The position numbers were made by a program, and so were the translations under genes. From assembly GCF_010686765.1 (NCBI RefSeq), contig NZ_JAAGWF010000008.1, positions 62,001-126,000 of the forward strand: a stretch of DNA of 64,000 nt. Direction: 5' to 3'. The DNA comes from Geodermatophilus sabuli (GTDB taxonomy: Bacteria; Actinomycetota; Actinomycetes; Mycobacteriales; Geodermatophilaceae). The notes beneath the pieces were generated by a model. It had not been told where the DNA came from and made no database searches. It was given only the letters and a program-made list of their open reading frames with translations. Positions 17,275-25,662 of the stretch are shown in pieces (the first letter of the stretch is position 1; every line of letters starts with the position of its first letter).

Positions 17275-17496
17275 ATGGCGAAGCGGAAGACCAAGAACGC
17301 CCACCTGGTCGAGCCCACCTGGGGGCAGTCCGACAGCGGCGGCCCGCCCCTGACCGAACTCCTCGCGGAGCCGGCCGGTCCGCTCAACCCCTTCGGCGAG
17401 GACCACGACTTCCCGCTGCCCGCCAGCCGCATCCGCTACGCCCACCCCACCGACAAGCCCAACCGGGCCGGCGTGCAGGCGGTGGACGGCCGGTGA
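17275..17496 (+). CDS. Small conserved hypothetical protein (73 aa)
   Basis: ATG at 17275 is preceded by GGAGGCGAC. The 73-residue product has a basic start ([18 protein letters not shown]) and a Pro/Gly/acidic remainder with no hydrophobic segment. The stop codon overlaps the GTG of the acyl-CoA synthetase by four bases (GTGA), so the two are co-transcribed and translationally coupled. I do not recognise a domain. The good ribosome binding site and coupling make it a likely real gene. Confidence 0.7.
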   Translation: MAKRKTKNAHLVEPTWGQSDSGGPPLTELLAEPAGPLNPFGEDHDFPLPASRIRYAHPTDKPNRAGVQAVDGR

Positions 17497-19148
17497 CCAC
17501 TCCCGCGCTGCCGTCCTACAGCAGCGGGACCTCGACGGTCCCCCTGCTGGGAGACACCATCGGGGCCAACCTGGACCGGACGGCGGCGCGGGTGGGCGAC
17601 CACGAGGCGCTGGTCGAGTGCGCCACGGGACGCCGGTTCAGCTATCCGCAGTTCGTCGCCGAGGTGGACGCGGTCGCCCTCGGCCTCGACGCCCGCGGCG
17701 TCGCCCAGGGCGACCGGGTGGGCATCTGGGCGCCCAACTGTGCGGAGTGGGCCTTCGTCCAGTACGCGACCGCCAAGCTGGGCGCGATCCTGGTCAACAT
17801 CAACCCGGCCTACCGGACCCACGAGCTGCGGTACGTGCTGCAGCAGGCCGGCATCTCGGTGCTGGTCAGCGCCCCGGAGTTCAAGACCAGCGACTACCGG
17901 GCGATGGTCGAGGAGGTGCGCGGCGACTGCGCCGACCTGCGGGAGGTCGTCTTCCTCGGCTCCCCGGAGTGGGAGCAGCTCGTCGCCGACGGCCGGGCCG
18001 GGGACCGCGGGCTGCTGGCCGAGCGGGAGACGCAGCTGTCGGCCGACGACCCGATCAACATCCAGTACACCTCCGGGACGACCGGGTTCCCGAAGGGCGC
18101 CACGCTCACCCACCACAACCTGCTCAACAACGGGTTCTCGGTCGGCGAGGGCTGCGGCTACACCGAGGCCGACCGCGTCTGCATCCCGGTGCCCTACTAC
18201 CACTGCTTCGGCATGGGCATGGGCAACCTGGCCTGCACCTCGCACGGCGCGACGATGGTCATCCCGGCGCCCGGCTTCGACCCCGCGCTGACCCTCCGCG
18301 CGGTCCAGGACGAGCGCTGCACCTCGCTGTACGGCGTCCCGACGATGTTCATCGCCGAGCTCGCGCTGCCCGACTTCGCCTCCTACGACCTGTCCACCCT
18401 GCGGACCGGGATCATGGCCGGCTCCCCGTGCCCGGTGGAGGTGATGAAGCGGGTGGTCGCCGAGATGCACATGGAGGAGGTGACCATCTGCTACGGCATG
18501 ACCGAGACCTCCCCGGTGTCCACGCAGACCGGCGCCGACGACGACCTCGACCGGCGGACGTCGACCGTCGGCCGGGTGCACCCGCACCTGGAGGTCAAGG
18601 TGGTCGACCCGGAGACCGGGCTGACCGTGCCGCGAGGGACGCCGGGGGAGTTCTGCACCCGGGGTTACTCGGTGATGCTCGGCTACTGGGAGGAGCCGGA
18701 GAAGACCGCGGAGGTCATCGACCGCGCCCGCTGGATGCACACCGGCGACCTCGCGGTGATGGACGCCGAGGGCTACCTCAACATCGTCGGCCGGATCAAG
18801 GACATGGTCATCCGCGGCGGCGAGAACGTGTACCCGCGGGAGATCGAGGAGTTCCTCTACACCCATCCCGACGTCATCGACGCGCAGGTCATCGGCGTCC
18901 CGGACGAGCGTTTCGGTGAGGAGCTCATGGCCTGGGTCCGGCTCCGGGAGGGGGCCGAGCCGATGACCGCCGAGTCCCTGCGCGCGTTCTGCACCGGGAA
19001 GCTCGCCCACTACAAGATCCCGCGGTACGTGAAGATCGTCGACTCCTTCCCGATGACGGTGACCGGGAAGGTGCGCAAGGTGGAGATGCGGGAGGTCTCG
19101 GTCGAGGAGCTCGGCCTGCAGTCGGCGGCCGCCGTCCGCAACGCCTGA
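17493..19148 (+). CDS. Acyl-CoA synthetase / AMP-binding protein (FadD family)
   Basis: A 551-residue ANL-superfamily enzyme. The phosphate-binding loop [16 protein letters not shown] is at about 190-205, the adenine-binding YGMTETSPV further on, [10 protein letters not shown] contains the conserved ribose-binding Asp, [16 protein letters not shown] the hinge, and [10 protein letters not shown] the catalytic Lys near 529. It activates a carboxylic acid as acyl-AMP and transfers it to CoA. The sequence style is that of medium/long-chain FadD-type ligases; chain length is not predictable. GTG at 17493 overlaps the preceding small gene by four bases. Confidence 0.93.
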   Translation: MTTPALPSYSSGTSTVPLLGDTIGANLDRTAARVGDHEALVECATGRRFSYPQFVAEVDAVALGLDARGVAQGDRVGIWAPNCAEWAFVQYATAKLGAILVNINPAYRTHELRYVLQQAGISVLVSAPEFKTSDYRAMVEEVRGDCADLREVVFLGSPEWEQLVADGRAGDRGLLAERETQLSADDPINIQYTSGTTGFPKGATLTHHNLLNNGFSVGEGCGYTEADRVCIPVPYYHCFGMGMGNLACTSHGATMVIPAPGFDPALTLRAVQDERCTSLYGVPTMFIAELALPDFASYDLSTLRTGIMAGSPCPVEVMKRVVAEMHMEEVTICYGMTETSPVSTQTGADDDLDRRTSTVGRVHPHLEVKVVDPETGLTVPRGTPGEFCTRGYSVMLGYWEEPEKTAEVIDRARWMHTGDLAVMDAEGYLNIVGRIKDMVIRGGENVYPREIEEFLYTHPDVIDAQVIGVPDERFGEELMAWVRLREGAEPMTAESLRAFCTGKLAHYKIPRYVKIVDSFPMTVTGKVRKVEMREVSVEELGLQSAAAVRNA

Positions 19149-19308
19149 CAGAGGACCGTGCGTCGGGCCGGGGCACCGCCGGGCCGCTCGACCCCCTCGG
19201 CGGGCGCCGGACCCTGCGCACTCGTGGCGATCGGCCGCTGACGACCACGACGTCGCATGGTCCGCCGCGGGCGGCGACCGGGGTCACCGCCCCCGGCCCG
19301 TCGCTCGC

Positions 19309-20076
19309 TCAGGCGGCGCCGCAGGGGACGACCAGGGCGCGGTGGTCCGACAACGGCAGCCGCACCGCCTCGGCCGGACCGGTCGCCGTCAGGGGACCGC
19401 GGGCCAGCACGTGGTCCAGCTGCCGGGTCGGCTCGTCGAGCGGGAAGGTGTCCGCCGTGGCCAGGGGCGTCAGACCGCTCACCCGGACGGCCTGGCGACC
19501 GGCCATGTTCAGGTCGCCCATGACCACCAGGGGCTCGCGGGTGCCGGTCAGCGAGCGCACCAGGCGGCTCAGCTGCAGGCTGTTCCAGCCGGCGATGAAC
19601 GAGAGGTGGGTGTTGGCCACGGTGAACTGGCCGTGCGGACCGTCGATGACGGCGGCGACGGCCACCCGTGGCTCGTCGCCGACCAGCTTCGGCCGCGCCG
19701 CACCGCGGAACCAGACCGGCACCCGCTTGCGCAGCGCCGGCAGCCGCACCACCCGCCACGACACCACCGGGTAGCGCGACAGCAGCGCGATCCCGTAGCT
19801 CGCCGACCCCGGCTGCTCGTCACCGGTGGCGGCCATCCAGGTGCCACCGGGGGTGCCGGCCAGCGCCGCCACGAACTGGGAGTCGACCGCGCCCATCGCC
19901 TCAGCGGCCACCGCGGTCAGGTCCGCGCCCAGCGAGCGCGGCTGGTCGCGGTCCACCTCCTGCAGCCCGAGCACGTCGGCATCGAGGGTCTTCACGGCGG
20001 CGGCCAGCCGGTCGACGTCCACCCGGTCGTCGTCGGGGGAGCGGCCGTGCAGGATGTTGAAGGTCGCGATGCGCAC
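19309..20076 (-). CDS. Endonuclease/exonuclease/phosphatase (EEP) family protein
   Basis: A 255-residue EEP-fold metalloenzyme. It shows IATFNILHG (catalytic Asn) at the N-terminus, LGLQEVDRDQ (metal-binding Glu), ANTHLSF (His), MGDLNM (Asp/Asn) and the terminal LSDHRALV (catalytic Asp-His). No signal peptide is evident, so a cytoplasmic phosphodiesterase or phosphatase is likely; the substrate could be nucleic acid, a nucleotide or a lipid headgroup. GTG at 20076 removes an unlikely 16-residue extension. It is divergent from the nucleotidyltransferase at 20115 with a 38-bp gap. Confidence 0.87.
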   Translation of the reverse strand: MRIATFNILHGRSPDDDRVDVDRLAAAVKTLDADVLGLQEVDRDQPRSLGADLTAVAAEAMGAVDSQFVAALAGTPGGTWMAATGDEQPGSASYGIALLSRYPVVSWRVVRLPALRKRVPVWFRGAARPKLVGDEPRVAVAAVIDGPHGQFTVANTHLSFIAGWNSLQLSRLVRSLTGTREPLVVMGDLNMAGRQAVRVSGLTPLATADTFPLDEPTRQLDHVLARGPLTATGPAEAVRLPLSDHRALVVPCGAA

Positions 20077-20114
20077 GAGGAGTGCAGTGCCCGCGTCCGG
20101 GTAGCTGCACGCGC

Positions 20115-20684
20115 GTGCTGCCATCCGACCGCGACGAGATCCGCGACCTGCTCAAGCGCACCGCCGTCGCCCTCAAGCAGGGGGACGTGCCCTTCGCCCT
20201 CTGCGGTGGCTACGCCGCCTGGATGCGGGGTGCGCCGGAGCCCGACCACGACGCGGACTTCCTGGTCCCCGAGGCGGAGTCCGAGCGCGCGGCCAAGGTG
20301 CTGGCCGACGCGGGGCTCGAGGTCGTGCCCCCGGCGGAGGACTGGCTGACCAAGGTGGTCCAGGGCAACTCGTTCGTCGACGTCCTGTGGCGGACCTGCG
20401 GGCACCCGGTGGAGCAGGACCTCATCGACCGCGCCGAGGTGCTCCCGGTGCTGTCGGTGCAGATGCCGGTGCTCCAGGCGACCGACATCCTCGTCACCAA
20501 GCTCATGGCCCTCGACGAGCACTACTGCGACTTCTCCCGGCTGCTGCCCGTGGCCCGGGCGCTGCGCGAGCAGGTCGACTGGGGCCGGGTCCGGGTGGAG
20601 GTCGACGACAACGACTTCGCGGTGGTCTTCCTCGTCCTGCTCGACCGGCTCGGCGTCGTCGAGGGAGCGGTCAGCGCGGGCTGA
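20115..20684 (+). CDS. Nucleotidyltransferase-like protein
   Basis: A 189-residue protein of the MNT/nucleotidyltransferase-fold group. The segment ALCGGYAAWMRGAPEPDHDADFLVP carries the G-G motif and the D-x-D metal site (HDADF) of that fold, followed by a second acidic segment (FVDVLW). It is a minimal domain with a helical C-terminus and no partner HEPN gene beside it, so a toxin-antitoxin role is not supported. GTG at 20115 is used. Its 3' end overlaps the converging DUF202 gene by 14 bases. Confidence 0.75.
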   Translation: MLPSDRDEIRDLLKRTAVALKQGDVPFALCGGYAAWMRGAPEPDHDADFLVPEAESERAAKVLADAGLEVVPPAEDWLTKVVQGNSFVDVLWRTCGHPVEQDLIDRAEVLPVLSVQMPVLQATDILVTKLMALDEHYCDFSRLLPVARALREQVDWGRVRVEVDDNDFAVVFLVLLDRLGVVEGAVSAG

Positions 20685-20991
20685 GCACGCCCAGGAGTGC
20701 GGCGCAGCCGGCCAGCACCACGACGCCGGTGGCGACGAGGACCAGCCGTGGCGCGGTCACCCCCTCGTCCCGTTCGACGGCGCGCTGCACCTGCCGCGCC
20801 CGAAGCGGGGCCAACACGCCGAGCACGCCCAGGCCCAGCAGCGCGACCACGCCCGCCACCGCGAGAAGCACCGGGATGCGCCCTCGCACCGCGTGGGCGG
20901 CCGTCAGGGCGGCCAGCGCCAACACCCCGAGGCCGGTGCGCTGCCAGGCGAGGTCGGTGCGCTCCCGCCACGTGTCGCGGGGTCGGCTCAC
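20671..20991 (-). CDS. DUF202 membrane protein (second of a pair)
   Basis: A 106-residue protein with the DUF202 start (TDLAWQRTGLGVLALAALT) and three hydrophobic segments. DUF202 proteins (YidG/YidH type) are small inner-membrane proteins of unknown function. The GTG start at 20991 overlaps the TGA of the upstream DUF202 gene by four bases, so the two are translated together. The 3' end overlaps the nucleotidyltransferase end on the other strand. Confidence 0.82.
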   Translation of the reverse strand: MSRPRDTWRERTDLAWQRTGLGVLALAALTAAHAVRGRIPVLLAVAGVVALLGLGVLGVLAPLRARQVQRAVERDEGVTAPRLVLVATGVVVLAGCAALLGVLSPR

Positions 20992-21347
20992 CGGCTCAGT
21001 ACCTGGACGCCGACGAGCACCGCCACCACGACCAGGACGGCGCCCACCGCGGCCACCACCGTCGGTGCGAGCCGGCTCGCGGGCAGCGGTTCGTCCTGGC
21101 CGATCGCCTGCTCGTTGCGCCGCCACCGCCGGTAGCCGCCCAGGGACGTCCCCACCCCCGTGAGGACCAGCGCCACGGCCACCGCCGCGCTACCCCAGCG
21201 GACGCCGAGGTCGGGGGCGAACTGGGCGACGCCGACCCCGCCGGCGACCAGCGCCAGGCCCGTCCGCAACCACGCCAGCAGGGTGCGCTCGTTGGCCAGG
21301 GTGAACCGGTAGTCGGGATGTCCGGGGAGTTCCGGCGCGGGAGGCAC
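20988..21347 (-). CDS. DUF202/YidH-family membrane protein
   Basis: A 119-residue DUF202 protein with the hallmark FTLANERTLLAWLRTGLALVAGG at residues 15-37, then two further hydrophobic helices. It is the first gene of a coupled pair with 20671-20991. The GTG start at 21347 falls inside the first copy of a 39-bp direct duplication (21341-21418), so the start-codon region exists twice; the upstream copy reads into a TAG after nine codons. Confidence 0.85.
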   Translation of the reverse strand: MPPAPELPGHPDYRFTLANERTLLAWLRTGLALVAGGVGVAQFAPDLGVRWGSAAVAVALVLTGVGTSLGGYRRWRRNEQAIGQDEPLPASRLAPTVVAAVGAVLVVVAVLVGVQVLSR

Positions 21348-21418
21348 CCGGCCAGGCTAGGGCGGAGCGAGCCCCGAGGGAGGCACCCGGCCAGGCTGGG
21401 GCGGAGCGAGCGCCGAGG
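21341..21418. repeat. 39-bp tandem duplication overlapping the DUF202 start
   Basis: Two head-to-tail copies (21341-21379 and 21380-21418), nearly identical, begin GAGGCACCCGGCCAGGCT. The copy nearer the gene contains its GTG start codon (21345-21347). The outer copy has the same GTG in the same frame (39 bp is 13 codons) but is closed by a TAG. Confidence 0.85.
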
Positions 21419-21533
21419 ACGTCGTCGGGGGCGGTGGGCACGGCGACTAACCTGGCGGGGAGCGGCCACCGTGCCGTGTCGCCGTCCTCCCGGCCACGGT
21501 GCCGGACCGCCCCCGACCGACTGAGGGATCAAC

Positions 21534-21929
21534 GTGCCCACCGGCAGAGTCAAGTGGTTCAACCCGGAGAAGGGCTTCGGCTTCCTCTCCCGCGAGGACG
21601 GGCCCGACGTCTTCGTGCACAAGGACGCCCTGCCGGCCGGCACCAACGAACTCAAGCCCGGCCAGCGGGTCGAGTTCGGCATCGTCGCCGGCCGCCGCGG
21701 CGACCAGGCGCTGCAGGTGCGGGTGCTCGACCCGCTGCCGTCGGTCACGGCCGCGCACGCCGAGCGGTCCCGCAAGAAGCCCGACGAGCTGGTCCCGATC
21801 ATCGAGGACCTCATCAAGCTGCTCGACGACGTCTCCGAGGGGCTGCGGCACGGCCGGCACCCCGACCGCGCGATGGCCCGCAAGGTCGGCTCGGTGCTGC
21901 GGGCGGTGGCCACCGACCTCGAGCACTAG
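21534..21929 (+). CDS. Cold-shock domain protein with C-terminal extension
   Basis: A 131-residue protein. Residues 1-65 are a cold-shock domain with the RNA-binding motifs [15 protein letters not shown] (RNP1) and DVFVHKDAL (RNP2). The C-terminal 65 residues are a basic helical extension ([19 protein letters not shown]), as in actinobacterial CspB-like proteins. It binds single-stranded RNA/DNA and may act as an RNA chaperone. A TAACCT -10-like element at 21448 would give an untranslated leader of about 80 bases, consistent with post-transcriptional control of cold-shock genes; that is inference. GTG at 21534 is the start. Confidence 0.93.
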   Translation: MPTGRVKWFNPEKGFGFLSREDGPDVFVHKDALPAGTNELKPGQRVEFGIVAGRRGDQALQVRVLDPLPSVTAAHAERSRKKPDELVPIIEDLIKLLDDVSEGLRHGRHPDRAMARKVGSVLRAVATDLEH

Positions 21930-21940
21930 AAGGACCCTCC

Positions 21941-22189
21941 TGCCCCCCACCGCTCGCACGCTCGCGGCGGGACCCTGCAGGAGGGCCGCCTGCCCCCCAC
22001 CGCTCGCACGCTCGCGGCGGGACCCTGCAGGAGGGCCACCTGCCCCCACCGCTGGCACGCTCACGGCGGGACCCTGCAGGAGGGCCACCTGCCCCCCACC
22101 GCTGGCACGCTCACGGCGGGACCCTGCAGGAGGGCCACCTGCCCCCCACCGCTGGCACGCTCACGGCGGGACCCTGCAGCAGGGGCGAC
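21941..22189. repeat. Five tandem copies of a ~50-bp palindrome-ended repeat
   Basis: Units lie at 21941-21990, 21991-22040, 22041-22089 (one C shorter), 22090-22139 and 22140-22189. Each begins TGCCCCCCACCGCT and contains CGGCGGGACCCTGCAGGAGG; the unit borders form a GC-rich inverted repeat (CCTCCTGC/GCAGGAGG). Units 1-2 share one core variant and 3-5 another, showing stepwise duplication. The array fills the whole convergent gap between the cold-shock gene and the lipoprotein gene. Confidence 0.95.
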
Positions 22190-22666
22190 TCAGCCGGGGG
22201 GCGGTGCCGTGGCGGTCCCGCCCCCGGCGCCGCCCGCACGGACGAAGCCGATCGGCCACGCCGCGCTGAACTCCCCGCACTCGCCGCCCTTGTCCTCCAC
22301 CACCACCAGGTAGAAGGTCGGGGGGACGACGTCGGACGTGTTGATCTCGTCGAACACGGCGACCCCCGCGTCCACGTCGACCTCGCCGAGCTGCTCCTGC
22401 AACTGCTCGTCGAACACCTGGACGCTCCACCCGCGCTCGGCCACCGGGTCGGGCACGGACAGCCGGATGGTGGTGTCGGGGGAGACCTCGATGACCGGCG
22501 GCCGGGCGTCGTAGCGCTGTCCCTCGCCGTCCACGCAGTACTGGGTGGGCGACACGGCCACCTCCTGCGGACCGGCCTCGACCGTGACCTCCTGCGGACC
22601 GGACGGTTCGCCGGAGCCGCAGCCGGCCAGCACCACCACCGCACCCAGCGCCGCGACCCGCCTCAC
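22190..22666 (-). CDS. DUF2771-like lipoprotein
   Basis: A 158-residue exported protein. A short signal peptide (RRVAALGAVVVLAGC) ends in a lipobox with the Cys at about residue 15, so it should be anchored in the outer leaflet of the cytoplasmic membrane. The mature part is beta-rich with an ARPPVIEVSPDTTIRLSV segment, resembling actinobacterial DUF2771. GTG at 22666 overlaps the TGA of the MFS gene by four bases; a GTG at 22672 is an alternative. Function unknown. Coupling with the MFS gene suggests a joint role. Confidence 0.8.
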   Translation of the reverse strand: MRRVAALGAVVVLAGCGSGEPSGPQEVTVEAGPQEVAVSPTQYCVDGEGQRYDARPPVIEVSPDTTIRLSVPDPVAERGWSVQVFDEQLQEQLGEVDVDAGVAVFDEINTSDVVPPTFYLVVVEDKGGECGEFSAAWPIGFVRAGGAGGGTATAPPPG

Positions 22667-24288
22667 GGCCACGCGCCGTCGAGCGGGTCCGTCGGCGCAG
22701 CCGCGACGCGGCGGCGGGGACCCCCCAGCACCAGGCCCACCGCGAGCACCAGCAGGCCGGCGGCGACGGTGAAACCGAGCCAGCCGGTGGGCGGCAGCGC
22801 GATGCCGATCGCGCCGCCGACGACCCAGGCGAGCTGCAGCATCGTCTCCGAGCGGGCGAACGCCGAGGCGCGCAGGCTCTCGGGCACCTCCCGCTGGATG
22901 ATGGCGTCGAGGGCGACCTTGCCCAGGGCGTTGGCCACCGCCGACACACCGGCGACCACCGCGGCCATCGCGAAGCTGTAGAACACCGCCGCCAGGACGG
23001 TGATCGCCGCGGCGCTGCCGGCCGACCACAGCACGATCGGATCGGGGCTCACCCGGTGCAGCCGGGAACCGACGGCGGTGCCCAGCACGCTGCCGACGCC
23101 GGCCGCGCCGGCGATCGCCCCCAGTGCCAGCGTGCCCTGCCAGCCGCCCTCGATCGTGGCCTCGACGAGGAAGGCCGAGAAGATGGTGAGGAAGCCACCC
23201 AGCCCGCGCAGCGCCGCGTTGGCCCGCAGGGCCACGACCACGTGCGGGCTGACCGTCCGGCGCCGGCGGCCGGTGGTCGCCGGCTGCGGTGCGGTGGTGA
23301 GGACGTCGGCGGGCAGCTCCCCGGTCGGGACGTCGACGTGGCGGGGCAGCCGCACGGCGAGGACGGCGCCGCAGACGAACACCGCGGCGGTCGCGCCCAG
23401 CAGCCAGGGGAAGCCGAGACCCCACGCCAGGCCGGCGCCGATGCCGCCGAACACGGCCGCGGTGAGCAGCCCGAACACCGACGTGCGGGCGTTCGCCGAC
23501 GTGAGGGACATCGCCCCGGGCAGCACCCGCGGGATCACCGCGGCCCGCAGCACGTTGTGCGCCTTCGACAGCACCAGCACGCCCAGCGCCGCCGGATAGA
23601 GCGCGAGGTCGTCGTAGTGGGAGGCCATGACGACGGCGAGCACCGCACGCCCGAGCAGGCTCGCGCCCATGGCCCAGCGCCGACCGCGTTGCAGCTTGTC
23701 CAGCAGCGGCCCGATGACGGGGGCGACGACGGCGAAGGGCGCCATGGTCACCAGCAGGTAGAGGGCCACGTTGCTGCGCTGCGCGTCGCTGGCCGCGGCG
23801 AAGAACAGCGTGCCGGCCAGTGACACGGCGATCATCGCGTCCCCGGCCATGTGCAGGGCGTTGACCCACAGCAGCTGGGTCAGCCCGCTCTCGGCGGCTC
23901 CGTCGGCCCGGCTGGCGGTCCGCACCCGGCGGACGGCAGCGCCGGTCAGCTCCCGGGACCGCGCGGCAGCCACCCGGGTGACGGTCAGCTTCTGCGGCCG
24001 GGGCAGCGGGGTGCCGGGGGGCAGTGGACCGGTCGGCGGAGACCCGCCGGGCGGCCACCCCGGCGGGGGTCCGCCGGGGGGTGACCACCCCGGTGCCGGT
24101 CCGCCGGGCGGCGGCTCGCCCGGCGGGGCGCCACCACCGGCGGCCGGCGGTGGCACGGCCGGCTGCGGGCGGGTCGCCGGCCGTGGGACGCCGAGCGGTG
24201 TGGTGTCCATCCCGTCCACCGCCGGGGACGACGACGTCCGCCGGCGCAGGGCACCCCGGCGGGCGCCGGGCGGGCGGGAGCTGGACAC
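22663..24288 (-). CDS. MFS transporter with Pro/Gly-rich cytoplasmic N-terminus
   Basis: A 541-residue protein if the GTG at 24288 is used (515 from the ATG at 24210). Residues about 40-100 are a proline/glycine-rich low-complexity stretch, followed by 10-12 hydrophobic segments with MFS features (LLDKLQRGRRWAMGASLLGRA loop, RVLPGAMSLTSANAR). It resembles the large MFS protein that sits beside a DUF2771 lipoprotein gene in mycobacteria. The substrate is unknown. Divergent from DUF3027; coupled by GTGA to the lipoprotein downstream. Confidence 0.83.
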   Translation of the reverse strand: MSSSRPPGARRGALRRRTSSSPAVDGMDTTPLGVPRPATRPQPAVPPPAAGGGAPPGEPPPGGPAPGWSPPGGPPPGWPPGGSPPTGPLPPGTPLPRPQKLTVTRVAAARSRELTGAAVRRVRTASRADGAAESGLTQLLWVNALHMAGDAMIAVSLAGTLFFAAASDAQRSNVALYLLVTMAPFAVVAPVIGPLLDKLQRGRRWAMGASLLGRAVLAVVMASHYDDLALYPAALGVLVLSKAHNVLRAAVIPRVLPGAMSLTSANARTSVFGLLTAAVFGGIGAGLAWGLGFPWLLGATAAVFVCGAVLAVRLPRHVDVPTGELPADVLTTAPQPATTGRRRRTVSPHVVVALRANAALRGLGGFLTIFSAFLVEATIEGGWQGTLALGAIAGAAGVGSVLGTAVGSRLHRVSPDPIVLWSAGSAAAITVLAAVFYSFAMAAVVAGVSAVANALGKVALDAIIQREVPESLRASAFARSETMLQLAWVVGGAIGIALPPTGWLGFTVAAGLLVLAVGLVLGGPRRRVAAAPTDPLDGAWP

Positions 24289-24412
24289 CGGCCCATCGTG
24301 CCGCACCGTCCTGACCGGGTGCTGGCAACCGCTCCGGGTCCGGGAGGTGCGCCCGCCGGGCACCGTGCCCCCGCGCCGACCGGGCGAGTCCGGCGTCAGG
24401 GACAATGACGTC

Positions 24413-25225
24413 GTGGCCGACTCCTCCGACCCCGCCGCGGCGGGGAGCGACGTGCTGTCCGCTGCTGTCGACCTGGCCCGGGCCGCGGCGGTGGAGACCG
24501 CCGGGTCGGCCGACCTGGTCGGCGACCACCTCGGCGTCACCGCCGAGCAGCCCGAGGGGGCCGTGGGCCCCGACGCCACGGCGCTGCTGGGTGAGGTGGT
24601 CACGCACTCCTTCGCCAGCCGGCTGCCCGGCTACGTCGGCTGGCACTGGGCGGTCACCCTGGCCCGCGTCGCCGGGGACGAGCAGGTGACCGTCGACGAG
24701 GTGGTGCTGCTGCCCGGCGACCAGGCGCTGCTGGCCCCGGCCTGGGTGCCGTGGCACGAGCGACTGCGGCCGGGTGACCTGTCGGTCGGCGACGTGCTGC
24801 CCTCGACCGAGGACGACCCGCGGCTGGTCCCGACCTACACCGTGGACGACGACGCCGCCGACGACCCGGAGGCCGCGGCGGTCGCCGCCGAGCTCGGGCT
24901 GGGCCGGGAACGGGTGATGTCGCAGCAGGGCCGCGGCGACGCGGTGGCCCGCTGGGGCGCCGGCGACTTCGGCCCGCGCTCGTCCATGGCCCGGCACGCG
25001 CCCGGACCGTGCGTGACCTGCGGGTTCTTCCTGCCGTTGGCCGGCTCCCTGCGGCACGCCCTCGGGGCCTGCGGGAACGCCTACTCCCCGGCCGACGGCC
25101 ACGTCGTCACCGTCGACTACGGCTGCGGTGCGCACAGCCAGGCCACCCTGGTCGCCGACGACGCGACCGAGGTCGTGACGTCGGCGCGCTACGACACCGG
25201 CACCTACGACGTGCTGACCGACTGA
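24413..25225 (+). CDS. DUF3027 protein
   Basis: A 270-residue actinobacterial protein recognised by YVGWHWAVTLAR, the middle LVPTYTVDDDAADDPEAA, a CVTCGFFLPLAGSLRHALGAC cysteine cluster (Cys-x2-Cys ... Cys, a possible metal site), and SPADGHVVTVDYGCGAHS near the end. GTG at 24413 stands six bases after GACAAT, a -10-like hexamer, so the transcript may be leaderless. Function is not established for this family. Confidence 0.85.
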   Translation: MADSSDPAAAGSDVLSAAVDLARAAAVETAGSADLVGDHLGVTAEQPEGAVGPDATALLGEVVTHSFASRLPGYVGWHWAVTLARVAGDEQVTVDEVVLLPGDQALLAPAWVPWHERLRPGDLSVGDVLPSTEDDPRLVPTYTVDDDAADDPEAAAVAAELGLGRERVMSQQGRGDAVARWGAGDFGPRSSMARHAPGPCVTCGFFLPLAGSLRHALGACGNAYSPADGHVVTVDYGCGAHSQATLVADDATEVVTSARYDTGTYDVLTD

Positions 25226-25288
25226 GGACGGTGGCCCGCTCGCCGGGTCCCGTCGCGAGCGGGCGGCGAGCGGCGAGGAGGTCCCGCG
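25226..25288. repeat. Diverged copy of the palindrome-ended repeat
   Basis: The convergent gap between DUF3027 and DUF2530 contains a GGGTCCCGTCGCGAGCGGGC core that resembles the array at 21941. It is more diverged than the other copies, so membership in the family is tentative. It could serve as terminator for both genes. Confidence 0.4.
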
Positions 25289-25510
25289 TCAGTCCTTGCG
25301 GCCGAGCTGCCCCTGCCAGCGCATGAGGGCCAGGCCGAGGGCGGCGAGGGTGATCGCCGCGACGCACGTCCAGGTCCAGACCCGGTCCACCCTGTCCCCG
25401 AGCAGCAGCAGGACGACCAGGGCGACCACCCAGAGCGCCGTCCCGGCCAGCACCACCCGGGCGGTGTCCACCCGCAGCGGGGGAGGGGCCTGCTTCGTCG
25501 GACCGGGCAC
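25289..25510 (-). CDS. DUF2530 small membrane protein
   Basis: A 73-residue protein with a GTG start at 25510, two hydrophobic helices (ALWVVALVVLLLL and TCVAAITLAALGLAL) and a basic C-terminal tail (RWQGQLGRKD). It matches DUF2530, a family of tiny actinobacterial membrane proteins of unknown function; in M. tuberculosis, as I recall, such a gene lies near a MarR gene, as here. It diverges from the NCS2 permease across 152 bp. Confidence 0.78.
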   Translation of the reverse strand: MPGPTKQAPPPLRVDTARVVLAGTALWVVALVVLLLLGDRVDRVWTWTCVAAITLAALGLALMRWQGQLGRKD

Positions 25511-25662
25511 GTACCGAGCCTAGGTCCTCGGGGTCCCGAGCCCTCCATCCAGCCGCAACACCCGTGTGGCACTCTGTCGCCGCTCGTTGCCGTCCGCACC
25601 GGTCGGCCGGCGCGCGCTCCCCCGCCGCCCGCCCGCACCGGCCATCCGCCCGGGGAGACGCC

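Noticed and set aside
20115-20684. Toxin-antitoxin module (MNT nucleotidyltransferase)
   Set aside because: No HEPN or other toxin gene adjoins it; neighbours are an EEP-family enzyme and DUF202 genes.
21941-22189. Possible CRISPR array
   Set aside because: Units are contiguous with no unique spacers and no cas genes in the window; it is a tandem repeat.
22190-25135. A single 981-codon minus-strand frame ending in the lipoprotein
   Set aside because: Only the last 158 codons look like a protein (signal peptide, lipobox); the rest is a shadow of the MFS and DUF3027 genes, and a GTGA junction marks the true start.
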